Assembly: GCA_012064385.1 (NCBI GenBank)
Contig: QRDG01000415.1
Span: forward strand, 2,453,205-2,517,204
DNA from: Puccinellia tenuiflora
Lineage: Eukaryota > Streptophyta > Magnoliopsida > Poales > Poaceae
Reading direction: 5' to 3'
DNA length: 64,000 bases
Shown: one piece after another, positions 11,372 through 21,753 of the stretch
How positions within the stretch are numbered: position 1 is the first letter of the stretch
How the letters are laid out: every line of letters begins with the position of its first letter
Made by a program: the position numbers and the translations under genes
Notes under the pieces: generated by a model
Database searches by the model: none
Seen by the model: only the letters and a program-made list of their open reading frames with translations
Told to the model about the DNA's origin: nothing

Positions 11372-13151
11372 TGAAGGGGTTCGTGTGCAGAAAACAAAAA
11401 AAAATCCTATCGACGATAACCACAACTTGCCAAGATCTATTACTATGCAGATATAAAGTAACGGGAGGGAATCAGTATTCATACCCTTGAAGACCGAAAG
11501 CGTTACATTCCGATGAATGTTGGCAATGTAGTCGTACGACGCCGACCTCAAGGTCGTGGAGTCGTACCGGCGATGAGTGCCGCAAGTGCAGCACCTCCGA
11601 GGAATTACACACATACGGTGTAGGCGACGATCCCCCGGCTTTGGTCCAGCGTCAGCAGCGGAAGATGAACAACTCGAACTGAATTTCTAGCAGCACGGCG
11701 GCATGCGTATGATGGAGAAGCCCCTAACCCCATATGCAGCTCCAATATTACGGAACCACAGCGAGGGAGGGAGGGAGAGAGAGAGAGTAGAGAATTGGGA
11801 TTTTCTGGGATGCCTTTTAGAGGAGGGGACATCCCCTTTATATAGGCAGAGGAGGGAGCCAACCTCCTTGGCCTGGCCGTGTGGGACTATTTCCACAGCC
11901 TTGGCCGGCCAAGGGGTGGCCGGCAGCCCTAGATGGCCCCCATGTGGGCAACCCATCATGGATCGGCGGCTCCCTTCTCCTTGGGGCGCAGCCCCCTTCT
12001 TGGGCCTCCTTTGGGTGAAGGCCCATTTAGGTGGGCTGACCTTTTAATTATAAATTAAATATTACTTAATTATTAATTAATATTAATTAATATTAAATAC
12101 ATATCATTTAATTTATCTCGCATTGAAACTCCTTTCGTTGCCCTCCAATCTCCATCGGATACTTCTCCCTTAATTCCGACACTCCTTCGAAACAGCTCCG
12201 ATCTCCATCAGATAATTTTCTCTTATTTCGATACTCCTTCGGAACTCTTCCGATCTTCATCGGATCACTCCCGGGACAATTCCGGAGTTCATTTCTCATT
12301 TCTCTTCGGTACCTAAACTATTCCAATGTGTCGTCTACCCTTAAGTGTGCCACCCTACGGTTCGGGATCACTCCACACATGATCGATACCCCTCTCCGAT
12401 CAATGACCAACAACGGGATCTAGAAACCCATGATGGCCCCTGTGTGTTCCGCGAAGTTCTTTGTCACTTGAACCTTATCGTTGTTCACCATTCCTTTGTC
12501 ACGCGATATCAAGTTTGTCCGAGATCCCCATCTCGTTCTCGACAAATCTTATTTACTCGTCTCCATGATATTACATCTCCATGACCTGGTCACAAGCCTG
12601 CAAGACTTGATGTAATATCATCGAGTGGGCCCAGTGATATCTGTTCGTCATGCGGATGGACAAATCCCGCTCTTGATGCATACGTCTCAACATATTCCTT
12701 TAGGAAACCTGATAGACACCTTTATGATCACCCTGTTACGGTGTGACGGTTGATGCAGTCAAAGCTTCCCTCCGGACTAGTGATTAAATATGATCTCACG
12801 GTCTAAGGACTTGGTTACTACTACGTATCTTTTAAGTTATCGCAATGCCGATGTTTCGTGACAGATCTTATTGCGTTAACTAACTTTGGGTGGTGTCCAT
12901 CATGTCATTCCCCAATGAGATGACTCCATTGTCAATTGACATAAATGCCCATGATCAGGAAACCTTGATCATCGGTTGACCAATGGACTAGTCAAGTAGA
13001 GGCTACTAGGGACCTAGTTGTTTATATACCACACTTGTATTAATGTTTCCGCTTAATACAGTTATAGCATGGTATAAAACTTATTATGAACATATATGAG
13101 TTATGCTAATAAAACTCCTTTATTATTTTCCTCTAGGGCATAACTCCTATA
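11372..13151 (-). mobile_element. Angela/BARE-like solo LTR, 1780 bp
   Basis: On the minus strand it begins near the Angela/BARE hallmark ATGCCCTAGAGG-AATAATAAA (13110-13146) and ends in a T-rich stretch before CCCCTTCAA. It contains the conserved CAAGTAGAGGCTACTAGGGACC block (plus strand, about 12993-13014) and CTTAAGTGTGCCACCCTACGG. A TATA box (CTATATAAAGG, minus) lies at about 11835-11845. The 5-bp sequence AATAT flanks both ends (11367-11371, 13152-13156). No internal domain is attached, so it is a solo LTR. One terminal dinucleotide has mutated (TA instead of TG). Confidence 0.7.
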
Positions 13152-13156
13152 AATAT

Positions 13157-13287
13157 AATCGAAGCACAAGAGTAAACATTAATCAAACAACAACAGAATA
13201 GATATAAGCGAAGCGCAATGAGCATTCTAAAAATAAATATGGAGTGTGTCTCTCTCCCAAACAAAGGTACTAGGCATGATGATTATA
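13157..13287 (-). mobile_element. Decayed gypsy internal sequence, middle segment
   Basis: A short piece between the two solo LTRs. It joins smoothly in composition and wording with the segments on the far side of each solo LTR. No ORF. Confidence 0.4.
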
Positions 13288-14761
13288 AAGACTGATACGT
13301 GTCAAATGTATCTATAATTTTTATTGTTCCATGCTAGTTATATGCCATTGTTACATGATTTTACTATCTTATTACATCATTTTTACGCTTTTTGTCGGAC
13401 TAACCTATTGACAAGTTGCCCAGTGCCAGTTCCCTGTTTTTGCAGTTTTCTATTTTAGAAAAGTTACTTCTGGAAATATTCTCGGAATTGGACGAAACTT
13501 TTGGGGATTTTTTATTCGACCAGATACAGACGTGGACCAAAGGGGACCTGGACGGGCCACCCATAGGCCAGGGGTGACCCCCAGCCGCGACCAGAGGTGG
13601 GGCCACGGCCAGGACCCACCCCTGGGCCTGGAGGCTCCCCTCGGCTCCCCTCGACGCCTATAAAAACCCTTTTGACCTAAAACCGAAGGGGCGACGATTA
13701 TTTTCCAGAAACATGACCCGACGCTACCGCCTCCTCGAAACCTAATTCGGGGAGATTCTGAAGCTGCTCCCGGCACGCTGCCGGAGGGGAGATTGATCCC
13801 GGAGGGCTCTACATCGCCATGCCTTCCACCGGGATGAAGTGTGAGTAGTTCCACCTTGGACTACGGGTCCATGGCAGTTTATGATCTTGTGAGCTGCCCT
13901 ACATGATCAAGATCGACTATTTGTAATGCTATATGATGTGTTTGTTGGGATCCGATGGATTATGAAGTTATGATCAGATTGTGCATGGTTCTTAGTTATT
14001 AATTTATGTTCTTGCATGCTCTCCGATGTGTGTAGTTGCTTTGGCCAACTGATTGCTTATGTCTCCAAGAGAGAGTATTTATGCTAGATGTTGGTTCATG
14101 CCTCCTCTTGTGCCTGAGCACGAGTGACAGAAACGTCTAAGGACGAGGGTGTGTTGTTGTGACTAAGGGTAAAACGGCGGTGTTTATGTCTACGTGATTA
14201 TAAATGTTGCTTACTTCATACGCTTTACTTAATGCAATTGTCTGTCGCTTGCGACTTAATACCGATGGGTGACAGGCTGGATAGCGATCCCTAGGTGGAC
14301 TTTTTAGACAAAGATGCAGCTGGATGGCGGTCTTTGTTCCTTTTTGTGATGCCTACATGAATATTACCGTGAACACTTTGATATAGCTAGATTAAGTTTG
14401 TGTCATAATTCTGTCAATTGCCCAATTGTAATTTGCACTACTAGGAAAAGGCTTATAGGTAAGCCACGTATCCGTGGCGCACTGTAAGCATTTTGCGCCA
14501 TGGCTAATTATGCGTGGCGCACCTCTTGGTGCTGCGCCACTGACACAAACTTATCCGTGGCGCAGGTTTCTGAGATGTGCGCCACGGCTAAGATGGGCCC
14601 TGGCCGGCGCGGCCTGTGCGCACTCAGGCGTGGCGCGGCACAAACATGTGCGCCACGGGTAGCCTCTTAGCCGTGGCGCATGGTAATACCCTGCGCCACG
14701 GGTAAGTGTAGCACCCGGCCGGCCCACACAGAGGGGAAATAAGAGCGCATCGATCCCCAGT

Positions 14762-15752
14762 GTGGCGCCGCTCTCGATCCGGCCCCGATCTCCTCCTCGC
14801 GCCGCCTCCGCCTCCTCCCCGCGCCGCCTCCGCCTCCTCCCCGTGCCGCCTCCGCCTCCTCCCCGGCCGCCTCCGCCTCCGCCACCAGGAATCCCGCAGG
14901 AGCAGGAGGACCCCACGGCGACGGCGCTCGATCCGCTGCTCCACGGCGACGGCGCGCGGCACTGGTAAGCCACCTCCCCGCCCCTATCCCCTGACCCTCC
15001 TCCGCCTCCTCTCTGCCCTCCTGCTCCCCCGCCCCTAACCCTAGATTGACGGCCCTCTCCAACTCCCTCTCCCTCCCGCTCCCCTCCCCCAAGCTTCCCC
15101 TCGCGGTCCGCGCCGCCGCCCCCTATACCTCCCCTCGCGGTCCACTCCGTCCCGGCCGCCTCGCGGAGCACGACGTCGTGCTCGCCCTCGCGGACTCCCG
15201 CGGCATCCCGCGCACACCCGCAGCCGGACCTCCTCTCCTCCCTTGCCGACGCCGGCCGCCCCGACCTCGTCTGCGCCGTCCTCCGCCAGGCCGCCGACCT
15301 CCGCTCCTCGCCGCGCTCCGCTACTTCCTCTCCCCGGCCTCCGACGCCGCCTACGACACCAAGGGACGCAGGGAAGAAGGAGAACGCCGTCGAGCACCGT
15401 GGACTGCGTCGACTCCCTTGTCCTGGCCGCGGCCGTGTCTGAGCTGGACGGCGGGGAGGTGGCCGGCCTGATGAGGTACCTCGTCAAGTGGATCAGCAAG
15501 TACTGGATGTTCTCGGAGGCGCGTCCTTGCCCGGAAGCAGTGGGAGTTCCAGGGTTGGAGCCGTGCGAGAGCGTGCCGTCGCTCGGTGCGGTGACCAGGG
15601 GGATGGGGCTGGTTCTGGACCAGCATTTCTCCCACCTCGTGCTGAATGCGGAGGTGCACAAGGACTTGTGCGATGCGGAGGTGATGGTGAAAGAGCTTGC
15701 TGTCGAGGCCGAATCTTCTGGCCCAATCCTCGACTTCTTCTTCTTCTTACAT
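14762..15752 (+). pseudogene. Captured host-gene-like exon(s) in the CACTA element
   Basis: GC-rich sequence starting with a Pro/Arg/Ala-rich leader. A continuous sensible protein is seen only when frames are joined. In the frame ending near 15750 the segment from about 15395 reads DCVDSLVLAAAVSELDGGEV, then LMRYLVKWISKYW, then SLGAVTRGMGLVLDQHFSHLV and LCDAEVMVKELAVEAESSGP. This looks like a genuine alpha-helical plant protein. Frame changes near 15240-15400 mean this copy is probably broken. A donor-like GTAAGC follows at 15753 (another, GTGAGC, at 15880). I do not recognise the parent family with certainty. Confidence 0.5.
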
Positions 15753-15939
15753 GTAAGCTACATTATTTGCTTTGTCGGAGATATCTCTGGAGTGTGCATG
15801 TGTAGCTTTTGTGCAACATGGTCTAGGTCTCGCCACCTCTCCGTGCAATGAGATCGGCATCGGCTACAACCTGTCTAGGTGAGCTCCAGCTCCTCTGCTC
15901 CGAGTTATGGCCAGCGTGTTCTAGTGTTAGGGTTTTGAC

Positions 15940-17435
15940 CTAAGTATGAGGCGCAAAATCTAAGTCATTTTTATTTTGTTTTGTCTTTTTCTTCTAAGCC
16001 GATGATTAAAATGTTGTGACACTGTATGATTCAGGGAGGAGCTAGTGAACCTTGTGATATACACAAATAAATATTTTGTGCATCCTACTTGGTTCACTTG
16101 CTCCGTCTCTGAAATGTGTGTCCAATTTAAATATGTATGAGGCACAAATCCGAAATCATTTTGTTTTTTCTTTCTCTTTCCGAATGCCGATGATTAAAAA
16201 TGTTGTGGCACTATGTGGTAACCCTGAAGGTCTGCCGAGCCTTGTGATATGCACAAGTACAAGTCTTGTGCATCCTACTTGGCTCGGCCGATCCTTCAGG
16301 GCTACTAATAATTGTGTGTCCGACCTAAGTATGAGGCGCAAAATCTAAGTCATTTTTATTTGTTTTGTCTGTTTCTTCGAAAGCCGATGATTAAAATGTT
16401 GTGGCACTAAGTTGTAGGCCTGCAGGTCTTGTGAGCCTTGTGATATGCACAAGTACCAAGTCTTGTGCATCATACTTGGCTCACAAGATCCTGCAGGTCT
16501 ACTTGAGTGTCCGACCTAAGTATGAGACGCAAATCCGAAATCATTTTGTTTTTTCTCTCTTTCTGAATGCCGATGATTAAAATGTTGTGGCACTAAGTTG
16601 TAGGCCTGCAGGTCTTGTGAGCCTTGTGATATGCACAAGTACCAAGTCTTGTGCATCATACTTGGCTCACAAGATCCTGCAGGTCTACTTGAGTGTCCGA
16701 CCTAAGTATGAGGCGCAAAATCTAAGTCATTTTTATTTTGTTTTGTTTTTTTCTTCTAAGCCGATGATTAAAATGTTGTGACACTAGGCATTTTAGCCTC
16801 CCTGCAGCGAACGGCACACAACGAGCGTCTACCTTTGTCACCGAACCCAATGGCTGGATTTAGCCTACCTGCTGGCATGTTCCCTGGCATTATTGTGTTG
16901 TCTTTGTTCACCGGCCAGCCATTGGATCCACCTCCTGTAGGTCGGTGAATAAAGACAATACAACGATGCTGTTGGAAACACAAGCCCTCAGGTAGGTTGA
17001 ATCCAGCCACTGGATTTGGGTGACACAATAATGAATTACCGAGGGTCCTGCAGGTCTACTTGTGTGTCCGACCTAAGTATGAGGCGCAAATCCGAAATCA
17101 TTTTGTTTTTTCTCTCTTTCTGAATGCCGATTATTAAAATGTTGTGTCACACTATGTGATTCAGGGAGGTGCTAGCGGACCTTGTGATATGCACAAATAA
17201 ACATCTTGTGCATACTCTTACTTGGTCCGCTTGCCCCGTTCCTGATCAATGTGTGTCCAATCTAAGTATGAGGCATAAACTCAAATCATTTTGTTTCTTC
17301 TCTATGAATTGACAAAGCCGATGATTTAAACTATGCCATGGTAAAGGCAAGGAGAGTGTGTACAATGCCTTGTAGTATATACAATTGGAGTGTTTGTATT
17401 AATACATGGTCTTGTACACACTCTTTTTGCCTTGT
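15940..17435 (+). repeat. Tandem array of about 190-bp units, each with a hairpin, inside the CACTA element
   Basis: A spacer of roughly 95 bp (CCTAAGTATGAGGCGCAAA, a T-rich tract, GCCGATGATTAAAATGTTGTG) recurs at about 15940, 16125, 16323, 16514, 16700, 17070 and 17255. Between spacers are inverted repeats with stems at 16031-16113, 16223-16300, 16419-16497, 16605-16683, 16801-17053 (a longer foldback), 17159-17247 and 17346-17431. The inner stem (CCTTGTGATATGCACAAG opposite CTTGTGCAT-ATACTTGG) is conserved in most units. The outer roughly 20 bp differ from unit to unit but remain complementary. The array ends about 110 bp before a splice-acceptor-like TTACTTAG at 17541. Confidence 0.8.
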
Positions 17436-17542
17436 TTTGCACGGCAATGATATATGAGGTTTTCCATTGTTAACTTCTCGCATTTCGTAAATTTTAATAT
17501 TACTTTTGTAACAAAATTTTGACTTAAGCATTTTTTACTTAG

Positions 17543-17944
17543 GTGTTCTCGGTGACGATGTCCATGTTGGACCAGAGGGGCGATGTGCGGGACTGGGCTC
17601 CACCGGGCTGGCACTGGGAGGTGCTACCTTCCGGGACGCGCAGCTTGGTGAGGAATCCGGGTGACGTTGTCGACCCTGATCTTCTGTGGTGGCAGTCGCG
17701 TGGGCCACGCTCGGTGCAGAGGGAGCCGGCCCCCGAGGAGGAGGTACGTCGCCGTATTAGGGAGGAGGACGAGCACGTCCGTCGATACATGTATCTGCTG
17801 GTTAGGCAGTATGACGGTAGGTGGTCGTTTCTTCAGAGGGTTCCTGCTCACGTGAGTTATGACCCTGTGAGGGTTCCTTCTCTTTGGATGCGTAGCGCCG
17901 CCGTCGACTCAGTACAGTTCGATGAATCAGAAGGTTCATGTTGA
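17543..17944 (+). CDS. Hypothetical protein, last exon-like ORF of the CACTA-borne gene
   Basis: A 133-residue frame directly after a pyrimidine-rich stretch and AG (17541), so it is probably an exon rather than a free-standing gene. It is Trp, Arg and Pro-rich: WAPPGWHWEVLPSGTRSL, then DLLWWQSRGPR, an acidic-basic helix EEEVRRRIREEDEHVRRYMY, and a C-terminal VPSLWMRSAAVDSVQF. No signal peptide or membrane segment. It could be the 3' exon of a transcript starting near 14762, with the hairpin array as intron. I do not recognise a family. Confidence 0.45.
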   Translation: MFSVTMSMLDQRGDVRDWAPPGWHWEVLPSGTRSLVRNPGDVVDPDLLWWQSRGPRSVQREPAPEEEVRRRIREEDEHVRRYMYLLVRQYDGRWSFLQRVPAHVSYDPVRVPSLWMRSAAVDSVQFDESEGSC

Positions 17945-18869
17945 AATTAGCTAAGCTTCATGTATTAGCTACTGGATATGTAATAATATGATCGATGAAC
18001 TGTGATTGTGATCAACTTTGTGTAATAATATGATCGATGAACTATGATTGGAAATTGTGTATTTGTACTGTTTTATCAAATATTTCTCTCTATATAATAT
18101 TGGAATATGAATTTCCTGTAATGTGATATATCTGTTTGTATAAATACCTGTATAAATACCGTATTTTCTGTATATAAAAATACAGAAAAACTTAGCCGTG
18201 GCGCATGATAGAAGGTAGCCGTGGCGCACCCTAGCCGTGGTGCATGAGTAAGCGGTGCGCCACGGATACTTCCCCTTAGCCGTGGCGCAGGATAGACATG
18301 TGCGCCATGGGAAATACTCGTGGCGCACATCTGTGCCTGCGCCACGGGTAAGGGGAAGTATCCGTGGCGTGGCAATCCGTGGCGCAGGCCCCTGCGCCAC
18401 GGGTAGCCTTATTTGGTGCGCCACGGGTAGCCTTTTCCCTAGTAGTGTTGTTTACCCTTCATATGAGTGTTTTATTTATTAGAAAGACACCACTAGTGAA
18501 CCCATGGCCCCCGGTCCATCTTTTTACATTGTTTACAACCTCATTTACTTGCTTTTCATAATCACTTGCTCGCTGGTCCATTTTCATAAATCATTTCACT
18601 ACACTATACATTTAATCGCTTTGTTTTCAGCAGACCGGGAAGATTGACAACCTTCCTGCCGTTGGGGGCAAAGTAATTGTTTGAGTATGTGCAGGTCCAC
18701 GTTCATTGACGATTAAGCGCCAGAGATCGTTGACGGGCACCTCGTTGTTGATTTCAAAGTCCTACTAGTTCGATTAAACCTTGGTTCTTCACTAAGGGGA
18801 AAACTGCTACTCGCTACATCCACGCCTTCGCTTGGGGCACCACCCAACTATATTATCACCATCAAAGAC

Positions 18870-20260
18870 CAAAACAAACTAAATTAAACAAAACATAAAG
18901 GTACTCCAAGAACAACTCATATTATGTAAAGTAATAAAAATATAGTTTTAGGGGACGAACTAATTATTGTTGGTGTAGAAGGGATGCCTCGGGCATCCCC
19001 AAACTTAGATGCTTGATGCTGGTGCTTCTTGAATATTTCTTGGCGGTGCCCTCGGACATCCCTAAGTTTGAGCTTTTATCCTTTTTTATTTCCTTCATCA
19101 TCCTCTTTGGCAAAACTTAAAAACTTTCTTCACAAAAGACTCTCACAAACTCATTAGAGGGGTTAGTATTTTGTAAGAGAAAATACAGTTAGATACTGTA
19201 GAGACAAGTTGCATAAACTCAATTTAACATTAGCTACTGTATACTACTCTTTTTTAGTGCCATGCTCCACCATGACATCACAAAATAAGGTAGTATAAGT
19301 ACAAACACATATAAAGACGAAAATCTGCCAAACATGACAGTCTGTAGGAGAAAAGGTCAAAGAAATACTTCCCGATCCCCAATCAAGGTGTTCAAGATAG
19401 ATTCGAAAATATAACAAACATAGCTAACTCCACAAAAAAGAATTGGCAACATATCATTTTCTGATATGTTTCCACGAATTTTTAGTACAATCCAAAAATA
19501 TGTTTCATGACAACAAGCAAAGAAGTATACTTACCGGCACAATGGGCTCAACTTGGCACAAACGAAAGAGAAAAGATACAAATGAAAATTGCTACAGAGG
19601 TTACACATTCATAGACACAACAAAAAGCAAAAGAAAACTGAAATAAAAAAAATAACTTGGATTGCCTCCCAAAAGCGTTTTCTTCAACACCTTTTAGCTA
19701 GGTATAAAGCAAGATATCAAATTTCATAATCAAGATCATCGTCTTCTTCAAAAGAACTTTTAGTAAGCCTCCTAGTCATGACACTAGTAGGTATTAAATC
19801 AAGAATATTAGTTTTGGTAATAGGAAAAACATTTTTCATGTCATAAAAAACGGGAAACTCACTCATCATCTTCACACTTTCCATTCAAGAAGGGGTAGGC
19901 ACACCAAATTTTTCTTCTTACTCACGTGAGTTCTTTCTTCATGAGGTTTAAAGGAGGATAAAGTGGTTTCCAAAGTAGTAATTACCTCTTCTAGTTTTGC
20001 TATTCTTATGGGATGTTGTTCAATCTTATCTTTCTTAATTTCCAAATTCTTAATTTTCTTAGTAACGTCCTTTATAGAACTGTCAAGCTTATTAATATTA
20101 TGATGAAGCCTCACATCCATTTCATCAATCTTACGTATAGTTTCAACCGCGAGGGAGCAACCATAATTTTGAGGTACACTGTTTAGCTAAATTTTTATTT
20201 GTCCTATCTCTTAATGGTTAGTAGAGGAGGCTTATTGATCTAAAAAAAAGGGATGGACTA
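18870..20260 (-). mobile_element. Decayed gypsy internal sequence, right segment
   Basis: It continues the sequence interrupted by the AAGAC-flanked solo LTR. It contains motifs common in the untranslated internal part of Pooideae gypsy elements (GCCTCGGGCATCCCCAAAC at about 18986, GATTGCCTCCCAAAAGCG at about 19659). The only notable minus-strand frame (20120-19872, 82 residues) is a Lys/Leu-rich coiled coil (SIKDVTKKIKNLEIKKDK) of the kind found in these elements' accessory ORFs. No pol domain is visible. Confidence 0.5.
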
Positions 20261-20807
20261 TCAAGCGCGGCACCGCACCAAAAGCACCCCCGTGCGACGG
20301 TTCTAATATGCATACATGCACTGACATAGGCAATGACTGTCATCTTAGGTTCCTCTTAATGATTAAATAAAAATACTTTTATCTCTCAAATCGATAATTC
20401 GATTAAAACCCAGTTTTCACCATTGGCATAGCTGCGATGAGATATATGAAACTAAATCGCAGTGGCCATGTTTTAACAACTTTTTGATCGTCTGTTATTA
20501 GTAGATTATTATTACTAACTTACCGAATTATTATAACTTGGTTATAAGATTTTCTGTATGTTATTCAACACCAATGTAAAACTGCACGATACTACTTTTG
20601 TGTGGCATGATATCATCTCTTAGGTATGGTAAATGTTTAAACTCTTCCTCTCCAGCTATGCATATCATTTTAAATGTCAAAAACATATAAACATTATCTG
20701 ATAACTATGTACAATTATCATGATAACTGTTTAATAATAATCTGGTAGCCATATAATGTTGTGATCTGTAACTGGTGTGACAGAAAAAATTCGTTACACC
20801 CGATATA
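20261..20807. other. AT-rich intergenic sequence
   Basis: I see no gene or clear repeat boundary here. It contains short ORFs of random character only. Confidence 0.5.
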
Positions 20808-20809
20808 TA

Positions 20810-21000
20810 CTCCCTCCGTCCCGGTTTAAAGGATGTGCATGGCAGTTGTCCATGTCGTAGGTATTTATTAATTCGGTTGAAAACTTGCATGCATTAGTTC
20901 AGGGAGACAACCACCCAATAGTTCCTATATGGGGGAGGGGGGGGGGGGGGGGGGTTGGGACTGATTTTCCAGTAGAGTCCTTTAAACCGGGACGAGGGAA
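20810..21000. mobile_element. Stowaway-like MITE with a long G run
   Basis: Termini CTCCCTCCGTCCCGGTTTAAAGGA and the reverse complement TCCTTTAAACCGGGACGAGGGAA, with TA on both flanks (20808-20809, 21001-21002). These are Tc1/Mariner-type Stowaway termini. The interior includes an uninterrupted G run at about 20936-20954. Confidence 0.75.
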
Positions 21001-21002
21001 TA

Positions 21003-21753
21003 GTTTTGTTGCAATGTCTAAAAACGTGTCAAAATTTATCTGGTAATCATTCATTGCTATATGATTGCCCTAGTTTCCTAACCTAATAACTGGTGTGAAA
21101 AAAATACATCGAAACATATTAATATAAGATGTAGTTTAAAAGCACTGATCAAAACTAACTTAGCGATATAAACGAACTGCTAATCAGAATAACACGAATT
21201 AAAAATAAATCATTAAAAAAATAATTTGGTAATTAATGTGATGATTGGTATATTTCTATATGCATGGATGTGCTCTTTTTTTAGCACGAATTGGATGTCG
21301 AGCCTTCTCCTTTCCCAAAAAAGAAAGAAGCTTTATTGTATGCCCATGAATATTGTTATTATAAAGCTCGCGGTCATGCTAAAAAGAAACTGATGTACCG
21401 AGACGAGTCATGTAACCGAACACCACCTGTAACGGCAAACTGGGAAGCAACAAAACAGAAGTGCACGTCTGCGCCGGAAAGAAACGCCAATCCGAACTCA
21501 CCCACAGCCCGCCAGGCAGATCCCCACCCAGACGGAGATCACGGCGAGCACGCCCCGTCCGATCCGCCCGCGACCTTTTCCCCTTCCCCCATTCCTTCCG
21601 CCCCGGCCGTCGGCGGCTGTCTGCGTCTGCGCCGCCGCCCGACGCGGCGTCGCCTCCCGAGTCCAGCAACCCCAATTCGGCCGTGCGTTTCCAATCCCCC
21701 ACGGTCATCTGCCCAACAGCCAAATCGTCGCGTCCCCCACAGCAGCCGCGGGG
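21003..21753 (+). promoter_or_regulatory. Upstream region and 5' UTR of the DENN-domain gene
   Basis: Up to about 21280 the sequence is AT-rich without a gene. From about 21460 it becomes GC-rich and CpG-rich, as in grass promoters and 5' UTRs. No clear TATA box is visible close to the GC-rich start. The ORFs here are short and not convincing. Confidence 0.4.

Larger units (their letters stand above)
14436..18447. mobile_element. Complete-ended CACTA transposon, 4012 bp, with a TTG target duplication
   Basis: The left terminus CACTACTAGGAAAAGGC and right terminus GCCTTTTCCCTAGTAGTG are inverted repeats. TTG lies on both flanks (14433-14435, 18448-18450). Both subterminal regions (14455-14710, 18190-18430) hold about ten copies each, in both orientations, of the word CCGTGGCGCA, typical for CACTA elements. 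No TNP2 transposase domain is present, so the element is non-autonomous. The interior holds gene-like exons and a hairpin array. Confidence 0.85.
13293..18864 (+). mobile_element. Gypsy solo LTR (about 1.56 kb) split by a CACTA insertion
   Basis: It starts TGATACGTGTCAAATGTATCTA and ends ATTATCACCATCA, with the identical 5-bp AAGAC on both sides (13288-13292 and 18865-18869). The start resembles the common Pooideae gypsy LTRs that begin TGATACGTCTC. A TATA box (CTATAAAAACC) is at 13659-13669. The CACTA element at 14436-18447 with its own TSD sits inside. Subtracting it leaves about 1557 bp. Confidence 0.75.

Noticed and set aside
14551..15171. Gly/Arg/Glu-rich minus-strand frames over the CACTA 5' part
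   Set aside because: Low-complexity complements of CCTCCGCCTCC repeats, with no protein-like variation.
16419..16683. Match of the hairpin arms to rice miR820 or to the phasiRNA triggers miR2118 and miR2275
   Set aside because: As far as I can compare by eye, the arm sequences do not resemble those mature miRNAs. Only the genomic setting (a CACTA element) is similar to miR820.
15940..17435. Possible CRISPR-like array (repeat plus spacer)
   Set aside because: The units are about 190 bp, in a plant CACTA element, with hairpins and no cas genes. The repeat/spacer resemblance is superficial.
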